Assembly (NCBI GenBank): GCA_946902985.2
Contig: OX336393.1
Location: forward strand, 136,862,533-136,926,532
Length of the DNA: 64,000 nt
Direction: 5' to 3'
DNA from: Meconema thalassinum
Taxonomy: Eukaryota; Arthropoda; Insecta; Orthoptera; Tettigoniidae
Part shown: positions 11,157 through 21,866 of the stretch, one piece after another
How positions within the stretch are numbered: position 1 is the stretch's first letter
How the letters are laid out: each line of letters starts with the position of its first letter
The notes under the pieces: generated by a model
The model's database searches: none
What the model was told of the DNA's origin: nothing
What the model saw: the letters and a program-made list of their open reading frames with translations, nothing else
Position numbers and translations under genes: made by a program

Positions 11157-14100
11157 TGTACCCGTTCGTCCTGGGGATGCGATGACCCATCTGCTATTAC
11201 ATCGCATTCCTGGATTTCCAGGACAGAGCGGAGTTAAATGAACATGAAGTCAAATAAGGAATGTGTAGGAAATTCAGTTGAAATATCACAAAAGCAGAGG
11301 GTAACACGAGATAAAGTATCTCCAGGGTCGTTACGGGTTTAAATTTTTTTTTTTTAAATGTAAATAGCAATGGGCGCCATCAACTGAATCCCTAGCAAAC
11401 CACATCCTTCCTGGTTAAGCCTTAATTAAGACAAGGAAAGAAATAGGAAAATCACATCACCATCAGATCACAACTAAGATAAAAACAAATTTATTCAACT
11501 TTGATAGTCAGACAGACATATTAAACACTCATCCTACCTGAGAGCATGGTCGAATGCCAACGTTAAATTGTCATTGTTCAGAAAATCGAACCATCTCTAT
11601 TCTACTCAAAGTGTATTTAATCCACATAAAATAGGAAAAATTTCTAAAGTTCTCTTGGGTTCTCAGGATCACCGTAGCACCATGTCTTTGCGTCACTGAC
11701 ATTCGTGATAACTGAGACCTAACTTCTCTTTAAATTAACATCATGAATGTGGATGTAAAAATATAATTAATCTGTCTAAACACATATATTCTAATCACAT
11801 ATTTAAATATCACATAATTTATTCAAATGCAGAATATGTTAGTAAAATGCTCCTAAACATCGAATAATTAATTTACACTATTTACACTGTCATTAATAAT
11901 TGCTTGTTTGTGAATCACAGAAAATCCACTACTCATTGGTTATAATCATCATCATCATCAAAATTAAATATTTCTCACATTAGTTCTCATCTCAAAATTC
12001 AATATATTCAAGTCAGAATAATTAATTCATTATCATCAAATCATTTAAATGAATATTACAGTCATCAATACTTTATGCTCTTTAATTATTCACACACTCT
12101 CCTTTCATCATCTCCTTCAGATTAAATCATCTTAAATCATCAATATAAATTGTTTAATTCATCAACTCAAGTTGCAATTCTTCAAATCATATCTCAATTA
12201 AATTTATTTAAATTCATTTAAATTTATTTATCATCAGCTTCTTTAATTAATTATCACCTTCTAATTCAGTTATTCATCACCTATTTAATCATCTATTAAT
12301 TTCTTTAAATCAGCTTATTTATTCAATCTTTAATTCATCCATTTATTTAATTCATTGATTTATTCCAAAATTTAATTTATCAGTTTATTTAAATTTTATT
12401 CATCTGGTTATTTAGATTTTTATTATTTCATTTAGTCATTCTGATTTTTATTTCATTAGGTCAGATCGTTAATATGCTTAAATTTCAGATTATTATTTCA
12501 TTAATTATTATTATCAGAAAATCTTGTATTATCAACATTATTTATTTGTTTAATTTCCTAACAAATTGTTTAATATGGGTTATAGAACGTTGTCTTACAG
12601 TTTTATCACTTCCAAGTTATGTCTCGTATTCAATTATCATGCCAAAAAATATTATTGCCTTCACAAATTCACGTTGGATCTCACTATCCACAACTACATT
12701 ATATATTTTCACTTTATCAAATATCACATTTGAATACCACAATTATTCCACAAAACTCCATAAATATTCAGCGCACAGCATGAATCTCAAAATTATGCTA
12801 GACTGGGTTCGACAACCTCATGTCTGCTTCAAAATACATTAGCAATATTGCAACTTCCACTTGGCAACTTCCACAAAATGCCTATCACAAACTTCACTTA
12901 ATCACGTTGCATGATCTACAAAAAATATAACTGGCTTCAAATTATCAACGCACACAATCTCCAATAACTGTAATTAATCTGATCACATCTAGACAACCTC
13001 TTAAACAATTAGGAAAAATATTACCTTAGTCATCGTAATCAAATTCAAAATCAGCTTTCAAATAGCATAAATTCTCTCAAAATTCTCATAATTCACTTCA
13101 CAGAAAAACACTAATGTGTTATAATCTCTCACATCGAAATATGCAATACTGATCTGCCTTAAAATAAATCTGACCATTAATGATTCATCTTACAAGATTC
13201 AATTACTTTAAATCCTTCTCAAAGGTATCAAACTCAATCATAAAAATTATCAAAAGCATCAGCTGTAACAGCTGTTAACTGAAAGTACTCTCAAATGAGT
13301 ATAGCAACAAAATATTGGATTGGCAAACAAGAATTACAAATGTAACCCTGCTGACATTTATTTCTAATTTATTTAACAAAATTCTACTGATATGTGACTA
13401 GTAGTTTCTTGTTTGATCCTCTTACAATCTCAAGTACACTCGGATGATGAAAATGAGTTCCTCAATGGCAAGTAAGATGAGTATCCACCACACTATCGTA
13501 CAAATACGAAAGGCCTTGCACCGTTGTCTAACATGATAATGCCCTGAACGATGGGTAAAGATGTGTACCACCACGCAATCGTATAAATACGAAAGGCCCC
13601 ATCTCGTTGTCTACTGAGTGAATGTACCACATTGGAATCAACAAGTCTCTAGCTGTCACATAAAAGCGATATTCATTCACTTGAGTGAATAACATCTTAC
13701 TATCTCCAAACAATCCAATGGAAAAAATCCCTACTGATGAATAATACACACTCGCTTATATGCAATGAACTGACGAAGTAATTTAAATAATCCAATTGCA
13801 GATCACGAGTTCGAAATACTCGCCACAAAAAAATAACTGTTCAAGAAAAACTATCCTTACTGGAAAATGTCTAAAAGACCAAACATCTGCTTAATAAAGC
13901 CAACCAATGGTGAGAATCTCGTATAATGGTGCCTGCCATATCATATGGTAACACCATATTCTAGCAAAATTGGAGCAAATAATGTCTAAGCCATGTCTAA
14001 ATATTCGTAGAAACTCTTACTAGAAAAATATATACAAGTATGCCCAGTGTTCATGGAAAAATCATATCAGAAAGTCATAACTCTTACAGTACCTTCTTAT

Positions 14101-15644
14101 ATCAGCTGTTAATATATTTCAAAGATCGTCGATTATTCTCGTGTGTAATAAATTTCTCGAAAGATCGACGTGAATATCGTATCACCCACGCTAAAACGAT
14201 CGCCTTCATATCCCAAGTGAATCAGCTGTTAGACCTCCTCTTCTTCAGGAACCGAATCCATCGCTCCGTGGTGCCATCGCGTCTCTGTCTCCGTTTACTC
14301 CGACATGATGAACTGCATGTTATCCATAGCGGATACTGTCCAAATTCTTACGTAAATGTTCATAAAAGCAGCGTACCCCATATTCTTCTTCTATGTTACG
14401 CCACTGTCCCATATAATGTTCGGTTCGCTTGTTAAAAGTTCAATCTCCACAGCGGTTAAGTCTCACTTGCAGAAAATAAATTTTATTTATGAGAGTGTAT
14501 ACGTTTTTGAAACACCCTGTAGCTGTGTTCGTACTCGATATTTTATAATAATTCAAGAAAAAGAAATTGTGTTAATGCACATGCCAATGTTCATAAGTGC
14601 ATATAATTGTAACATTTCGTTTTCCTAAAGGCGTTAATGTTAGCTTGACCCCATGGTCGCTCTACATGTTCCGTTATGAAATGCATAGTCGTAATGTCAT
14701 GAGAATATCTAAGTTCATAATTGCAGTATATTATAACTATCTGCCTGCACAATTCGATTACTGAATACCAGTCCCAACTCAATGTTGTAACTGAATGTTG
14801 AAATGAAGTTCAGCTTCTTTAATGTTGCCTGCGTATAAAAGTCGGAAACAGCCCGCTCTGATCTACTGCACTGTTCCAGAATGATCTACGCTTAAAGCCG
14901 GCCTCGCCATGCCGCTTCGCTGTGCTGTTCTGCGTTACAAAATGCAGCTCGAAATAAAGCTCTCAATCTCGTATTACAATGCTGTTCTAACCCCGGCCTT
15001 TCTCCTGCTTACACGGCCCGTATAGCTTGCCTCGTAACCGGTCTTCTCGCCGTCTACCGTGCGTTGCTCGCCTTGGCTCACTGACCTACTTTCGCTCTCT
15101 GCTTGGTTAAGTAATACTGATGCTTTCACGCCATGCAACAAGTGCTGTGCACCGCTCGACTTTGCCGTACGCTCTGCGCATGTGTACTATTCAGCCCTGC
15201 TGACTGAACTCGACTGATGTCTCTGGACTGCGTTAAGGAGCTCGTACCTGGCGCTATCACGTGATGCTCCCCCACCTTCAGTGGTCATGCGTCACAAATA
15301 TAATCTCGACCACCATCATCTCGGCTATTAAGTTATACAATAACTTACGGGGTTATCTGTCTTTCTTCAAGTTATTACCATATATATATAATGCTTGACA
15401 TTTCTTTTCTTCTGAGATGATAAAATACTATGTTCCATTTAGATTTTAATAAAACTTTAATATTCTTCCCATAATTCCATCTGCTTGACTGGCAGTGCCT
15501 TCTTGATCCTTGTCCTTCTACGTCATTTCCTAACATTCTTCTCGACTCGATGTGAGCGCTATCTTTACATTTTTTCCCATAAATCTCAACTATGGCTTAA
15601 TGTCAGCTGGCGTAGCCGATAGCCTCAACTAGGTATCGGATACA
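11157..15644 (-). mobile_element. 4,488-bp LTR-like insertion (probable solo long LTR)
   Basis: The ends are TGTACCCG and CGGATACA (TGT...ACA, 8-bp inverted ends with one mismatch). They are flanked by GTAA at 11,153-11,156 and 15,645-15,648, and the insertion splits one unit of a known tandem repeat. The interior is very AT-rich (11,740-12,480). A GC-richer block is at 14,850-15,300. On the minus strand it contains initiator-like TCAGT sites near 15,200, followed by 'agcgtacggcaaag'. That string resembles 'agcgtgcggtaaag' in the presumed LTR of the Gypsy element at 53.2 kb, so minus orientation is favoured. A plus-strand TATAAAAG lies near 14,834. There is no gag or pol inside. The LTR identity is inferred. 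Confidence 0.5.
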
Positions 15645-15648
15645 GTAA

Positions 15649-17160
15649 ATCCATTTTGCAATAGGAAGCGCACGAGTAGATTCAACAAATGAGCGACGAC
15701 GCGCTAAGCGTTACAACAAAGTCCCGTATGCGTTCATATACCATTCGTCCTATAGCGATGAAACTTGGGTAGGATGTTGTGTATACTCCATGGAAGGTTT
15801 CTGTCTTAGTAAATCTATTTTACAATAGGTAGCACAAAAGTAGATTCAACAAGATGTTCGGGAAAGAACATATAGCCTACTTTCTCCTAAATGTATGGGT
15901 ACAGTTATAACTCTCTGTCCTTATCATCTCCTAATTTCTTCCTATTTGAAGTGCAAATTGGCACACAGGATTTGAACAGTGGCGTTCAAACCTTAGTTTA
16001 TAATTTACCCCAGCATTTTGCAATTTCATCAGCAAACACTCCAAACACCGACTACTTACAATAATTGAAACTTCGTTGCTCTAATAAGGCCCATCTACAA
16101 TGCGCAGTCGGCAGTCCGTAGTTGGTAGTCCTCGGTCGGCAGTCGCGATCGACTCCGTGTATACTATAGGCACCATACACAACATGAAGTTGTAGTTGGT
16201 AGCTGGCAGTTGGCAGTCGCGAATTTTATCCTTGACTGCCAACTACCCGACTGCAGCAATGTTAGCCAATCAGAGCAGATCAGAAACTGACGTCACGTTG
16301 TTGTTCTGTGTCGTATACGAATGATATAGGACTAAGTGAAGTAACTTCGCAACCCGTTAATTTATAGGCTAATCTTAAATACACGGTATAACAAAATAAT
16401 CCATCTCCAAATCATCCATATTGCAAGTTTTGAGGTTATCAACAACGCCTCTGTGCACAAGGAATAAACGAATGTTACTGTATTATTACTCCTAGCAGTC
16501 GTTAAGACTGGGTTCACTAACTGGCCGGTATAGAGCGCTGCTCGAATCTATAGTTTCTGCATAGTACAACTGAAGGCTGGAAGATGTCACTCCGGTGGAG
16601 AATGTCGTTTTTTTAATATATAATTTCCATTGCAAAAAGCACCATATAACGCTTTATTTTATAACGTCTCAGTACTCAAGAAACAATGAATATTAAAAAA
16701 AATCAAGCAAAAAAGTTCTACTCTGATAGGATTTGAACCCCGGCCAGCCACATGAGAGACGGGAGCTCTAACCACACAGCCAATCGTACACTCATAACTC
16801 ACGCGTTATCGATCAAATACATATAACGTACTGTATTAGCAAATAATCACTTGGACTGAAGATTTCTTCACTAGAGTGTATTTCAAACAGAGTTCATTTC
16901 ATATTAAGTTCATATAATTTTTATCAGTAGGTTATATTGCATGCAACATACTGAAATTAGTAAAATGTAGGTCAGAACGAGAGATCAGCTGCCATCTTGT
17001 CAAATAGCCGAGACGATTCAGATTTTTAAAGTCACTTCTAGATTATAATATTACAATATAAACTTTTAATTTCGAACGAACCACGTCGCTTAGAACAGAT
17101 TAAACGATTCTTGGTTTGATAATCGGAACTGGTGGGTCCCATGTTATGGATTATAAATTT
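15649..17160. repeat. Mixed repeats: 163-bp family, foldback-centre copy, tRNA-like head
   Basis: 15,649-15,850 resumes the 163-bp tandem family. 15,850-15,960 repeats the foldback centre ('aagaacatatagcctacttt'). About 16,100-16,260 holds alternating 'cggcagtc' and 'agttggtag' motifs. About 16,725-16,795 is a reversed tRNA-like head ('ggatttgaaccccggcc'), matched at 27,835-27,900 in the same wider context. No protein is supported. Confidence 0.45.
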
Positions 17161-17604
17161 TGCATAATTCACACGGCCGCTATCCTGAAATGGTACGTTT
17201 GATGACCTTGTAGTTTGGGCACAAGACGCGTCCCAAATGAAGGTAGGTTGTTACCAAATTTGGTAAAGATCCGATGATTAGTTTGGTCGTAATGCATTAT
17301 TAAGTTTTGACCATTCGATTGGCCGCTATTACCTTTTGGTAAAGATGGCGGCAATATAAAACATGACACTGAGGTGCCCTTTGCCAGTGCTACCTCTGTA
17401 CCAAATTTCGTTCAATTCGGTTTAACCGTGTTCGAATTGATAAGGGGGGGGGGGGACAGACATTCAGAGTACACACTCACACACACACACACACACACAC
17501 ACAGACTCGCACACATACACACACACAGACAGACACACTTTTTTTCGCCCTGTAGTGATCTCATAAGTCTACTTTCATTTTTTGCAAAAATCGAAAGTAG
17601 GCTA
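17161..17604 (+). repeat. Foldback arm fragment
   Basis: About one and a half of the 293-bp arm units ('aagatggcggcaatataaaa', 'gctacctctgtaccaaattt'), followed by (CA)n and the terminal sequence ending in 'cgaaagtaggctaa' at about 17,603. It matches the right end of the 6.9-11.0 kb element without the left arm, so it is a truncated or recombined copy. Confidence 0.65.
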
Positions 17605-18240
17605 ACAAATGATCAACGATGCGCGAAGCGTTTCAACAAAGTCCGGTATGAGTTCATATAACATTCATCCAATTGCGATGAAACTTTTGTGAATAATCGT
17701 GTACACCCCAAGAAAGGTTTCTGGCTTACTAAATCCATTTTTCAATAGATAGCGCAGGAGTAGATTCAACAAATGAGCGATGGCGCGCAAACCGTTTTAA
17801 CAATGTCCCGTATGCGTTTATATATCATTCATCCGATTGCAATGAAACATTGATGAATCGTTGAGTATATTCCAGGGAAGGTTTCAGGCTTAGTAAATCT
17901 GTTTTACAATAAGTAGTGCACGAGAAGATTCAACAAATGAGTGACGGCGTGCAAATCGTTTACAGAAAATCCCGTATGCGTTCATATGCCATTCTCCCGA
18001 TATCGATGAAACTTTGATAAGTTATTGTGTACACTTTAGTGAAGGTTTCTAATTTGGTAAATCCATTTCACAGTAGATAGCGCACGAGTAGATTCAACAA
18101 ATGAGTGTCAGCGCACGAATTATTTAAACAATATCCCTAATGCGTTCATATGCCATTCATCCGATTGCGATGAAACTTTGTTGAGTTATTGAACACGCTC
18201 CCGCGAATGATTCTAAATGAGTAAATCCATATTACGATTG
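17605..18240 (+). repeat. Tandem array of about 163-bp units
   Basis: Four degenerate units begin near 17,605, 17,771, 17,933 and 18,096. Each has 'caacaaatgag', 'tatgcgttcatat', 'cattc[ac]tccgattgcgatga'-like and 'aaggtttct' blocks in the same order. Single units occur at 11,006 and 15,649. No coding capacity. The array lies directly after the end of a foldback fragment, as it does at 11.0 kb, so the two may be parts of one larger element. Confidence 0.6.
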
Positions 18241-21198
18241 TTTAGGGGCAGTTAACGGAGATTGAAACTCATACTGTGTATCCAAAAGCAATTCGAGAAA
18301 CAAAATTACAACGCCAAAACTTTCTTTGATTAGCAATGCAACGCATGCCGGGTACAGCTTGTACACTATAATATAAAGTCAAGGTTTCTTGAAGCATTAC
18401 CAACTAGGTGTATAACCTCATCGTTAGTGATGTATGTCTCTGTGAGTAGATAACAATACCAGATCGTTGACTCTGTGTTCAGAAGTAGAATTTCGTAAGT
18501 ATGTTTTCAACCGATTCAGACTCCGTTCGGCGGTATTAGTAGCTACAGAGAGAGGCAAATTTGCCAAAAGTTTGATAAAGGTATACAAGTTCGGGAGGGG
18601 GAATTGTCACACGCTTCAAGCGCAGTTGTTGCTGTTCTTGGTACGTTCATAAGAGCGAAGGCACTGGAGAGTAATAAGAGGGTATGTTGTTACACATCTC
18701 AGAGCAAACTGATTGTCACACTGTTTACATCACTCTAGCGTCACCTTGCTTTGCAATGTTGCCATACGTCGCTAGTAACAATAGTACATCATAAGTATAT
18801 TAGTTTTTAATGTTTTAATTCATAAACAAATATTATATGTGACAAAATTTGGGGGGGGGGGGGGTTTGAGCCCCCCTCCTTATATACGCCCCTGCACAAA
18901 CTGATTGAGCTACAATACCTAGGCCTACATTTAACCTTTCAATAATCATTCAGTACAGTAGTAGCATAGTCTTGGAGTGGTAGCCTAAAGAGAATCCTAA
19001 ATAGAGAACCCAAGAACGAATTATTAGAAAACTTTTTGGTTTCTATTGGCATAAGTTACAAGACACTGCCTAACAGGAACCGCACTTCACTTAAGGCATG
19101 ATGGACTTCACTTCACGCTGATTCTGAAGGGGACCCATCAAGGCCGAACTCTCCATCTGGCAGTGGAAACCAGTACTCTACTGGGCGACCTATGGCTAAG
19201 ATTTAATTGATTTTGTCTTGTAATCACCAAATTGATAAGCGAGATCTTTTACGAACCGACGTCGTACGACTTGGAGTGCCGTGGAGTTTTGCCATCCTTC
19301 AAAAATCCTACTTCCTTGGCCGAGAATCGATCTTGTGACCATGAGATGGACACACTACCAATGGCCCACAGAGGATTGTCAGATTCGTTTTCATTGTTTT
19401 TTTTTTACGTGACAAAGTCAAATAAATTCTTGGAATACAGAGACGTTCGTGAAAAAGTGTTACATTGAAAGGTGATGATATCGTTTTATCTCTCTTCTAC
19501 TGCAACGCTCTCTCTCTCTCTCTCTCTTCTGCCGCTGCGCTCGAACGTCTCTACTGCAGTTTTTGGATGTCACGGGTGAACCTCAGGATGGATTTTGATG
19601 CTTACGCTGGGTAAACCGTAAAGTTATCTATATACTGGGAATGTAAGAATTGTTCAGCATGAAAAGTTCTACAAGAAAGTCCGCGAGAGCATATCTCTAT
19701 CTTCAATACATCGCCCACTGTAAGTTTTTTTTTTCCGTTTTCATTTCTTCTAACAATCTGTATTCAATTTCTGAGGTGACAGTTTACGAGCTGGCTAGGG
19801 GCGAGTCTATCACCCCAGTTACAGTCTAGCTAGCGGGCGATCATATTACCCCAGATGCAGCCAGCAGCAAACTGTCGAGTCGTGTTGAGTTAAAACGTCA
19901 GATAAGAGTGGTTGTGTCTGGAGTTTCCCTGGAAGTGCAACTTGGCTTTTCTTCATTTCGCCTGTGAATTTCTCGTTCCACAAAATACACAATTAACCAG
20001 TCCGAGAGTACGTTGTCACGCTCAAATATCGTCGCGCACTGTAGTTGCTTACACCCAATTTTTCTTTTCTTCTTAAGAAATAGATTTCTTTTATCATTTT
20101 AAATGATCTTGTCGACTTCGTCGTTACGCTGGGGTCTGGCGTTACGTTACGGTGACGGGACGAAATGTACCCAGATGCACTGAGGTGTGTGACGTCATAG
20201 TACCGCTTGGTGCATGTGTTCCCCCGACAATCTCTACTTCGTTAGTATAAGACAAAAATCCCCGATTCTTGGATGTCACGGGTAATCTCGAGAACCACAG
20301 GATGGATTTTGATGCGGTTTTCACCATTCTGTAAAGGATATCTCGAGGAAAGATTCTGTAGAAAATAATTTATGTATGATCAAAGGAAGCCAAGCATTAA
20401 CGATTTCAGTGAAAAAATCGAAAACAAACTTGGCGTCCGTGCGCTTCTTAAGCTTACGCTGGGCAAACCGTTAAAAATATCAATATACTATGAGCGTAAG
20501 AATTGGTCAGCATGAAAAGTTCTACAAAAAAGTCCGTGAGAGCATATCTCTATCTTCAAAACATCGCCCACTATAAGTGTTTTTAGACTGGATGGAAGGG
20601 CCACGTCCCCGCGCGCTCTGGTGAGCGTGACTGCATCCCACGCGCTTGACCTTGCTTTGCCCTTGGTTTGCACTTGCCGTTCGCGAGTAATTTGAAACAA
20701 GGTAAAGTATTATAAAGCAAGATAAGTACTATGCAGATAATTTTCTAACATGTCAAGAGTCTGTGACTTCGAGCGAAGCGAGAAGCCTCCAACCTTTCTA
20801 GCATTTTTCAGCATTTGTAGCATTTAAAATGATACAAAGTCTAGTCTTTGAGACTGACTGTCACTTTTCTAGTGCAGTATCATCAATAGCGTGGAAATGT
20901 ACACAACTTCGAGAAGCAGCTACCCGCATCTAGAAAGTAGAGCTGATAATAAGAGATGTTCAGTTAATCCGAATAATTGAAAATTAATCGAAAACGATTA
21001 ATCGACTCATCGACTGACCGTTCATTGAGTTACGCTTATTTTCGGAATGATGTATAGAAATTTACAAAAAGTCACTTTGTGCCTAAATATACAAAGTGTC
21101 CTTCCTTACTTTGTGCCTAAATATACAAAGTGTCCTTCCTTGTTTATGTTAACAATATCCAAATAAGAGTCAGTGACAGTGGAAGGACAAATGTCAAT
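18241..21198. other. Unassigned DNA with short direct repeats
   Basis: A G15 run at about 18,850 is followed by C-rich DNA and 'tatatacgcccctgca'. 19,555-19,730 and 20,270-20,575 share two blocks ('tggatgtcacgggt', 'gagagcatatctctatcttc'), and related blocks occur reversed near 51,290. A (CT)n run lies near 19,510. A 34-bp unit is duplicated at 21,074-21,141. A frame at 18,467-18,652 has no reliable homology. No gene was called. Confidence 0.35.
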
Positions 21199-21866
21199 CA
21201 AATTGGGAAGGCGGCTTCGGTGGCGTAGTTGGTAGCATGCTGAGCTTGTATGCCCAAGATCGTGGGTTCAAATCCAGCCGAAGTCGTCGGATTTTTAAGA
21301 GCGTTAAAAATCCCTCAGTATGCCTTGCTTCGGATGGGAAGTAAAGCCGGCGGTCCCATGTCATAGATTTATGGCATGTTAAAGAACCTTCCACTAATTA
21401 CACCTACGTGAAGCTAAATTGAATAAGTTAAGAATGAAAACAACGCTCTTAGGTTCCTACGTTCGTTGCCAAGAGCCGACTGCGGTGGCGTCTGGTAGCT
21501 AAGTTCTGAACTAGTAGTCGTTGACGGTGGCGTTTGGCAGCAAAAGTAGGAACTATTTGAAAAATTCAAAAGTCTGCTGTCCTTACATGAATTAAAAAAC
21601 AGATAACACACTCTGCGTCAGGCCTCGGCAGCCGGCACTGTTCATATCCTCGCCGCTAGATAGGGGCTTCATTCATTCCATTCCCTGACCCGGTCGGAGA
21701 CTGGAATCAGGCTGTGGATTTTCATTCATAACACACTCTAATGCAGTCATCACAATTAACACCGGTTTTCAGATAGATTCTACACACACCCAAAGTATAC
21801 GGGGCTACATGACCGCGTTGTCGCAGCCCCTAAACTTAAGAACCAACCACCAACAAATTGGGAAGG
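21199..21866 (+). mobile_element. SINE family C, copy 1, with 13-bp TSD and a nested SINE
   Basis: The body 21,212-21,853 is flanked by caaattgggaagg at 21,199-21,211 and 21,854-21,866. The tRNA-like head is 'cttcggtggcgtagttggta' with B box 'gggttcaaatccagcc'. The body has 'taaagccggcggtcccatg' and 'catgttaaagaaccttccac', and the distal part has 'gattctacacacacccaaag' and 'cagcccctaaactta'. Removing the nested SINE B gives about 517 bp. Other copies are at 26,108, 31,638 and 43,317. Non-coding. Confidence 0.85.
21603..21739 (+). mobile_element. SINE family B, copy 4, 5'-truncated and nested in SINE C
   Basis: 21,615-21,727 is the 3' third of SINE B ('cctcggcagccggcac' to 'gctgtggattttcat'). 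It is flanked by perfect ataacacactct copies at 21,603-21,614 and 21,728-21,739. The duplicated site is SINE C sequence, so B moved after C was in place. Confidence 0.88.

Noticed and set aside
12474..12842. 122-residue frame in AT-rich DNA
   Set aside because: Low-complexity Ile/Leu/Ser composition, no domain, and it lies within the LTR-like insertion.
16725..16795. Possible tRNA gene on the minus strand (also 27,835-27,900 and 42,145-42,185)
   Set aside because: B-box-like sequence is present but no full cloverleaf, and the surroundings are repeated. Best explained as SINE heads.
18467..18652. Short frame faintly resembling a hAT dimerisation tail
   Set aside because: Only 61 residues with no conserved hAT motif that I can defend.
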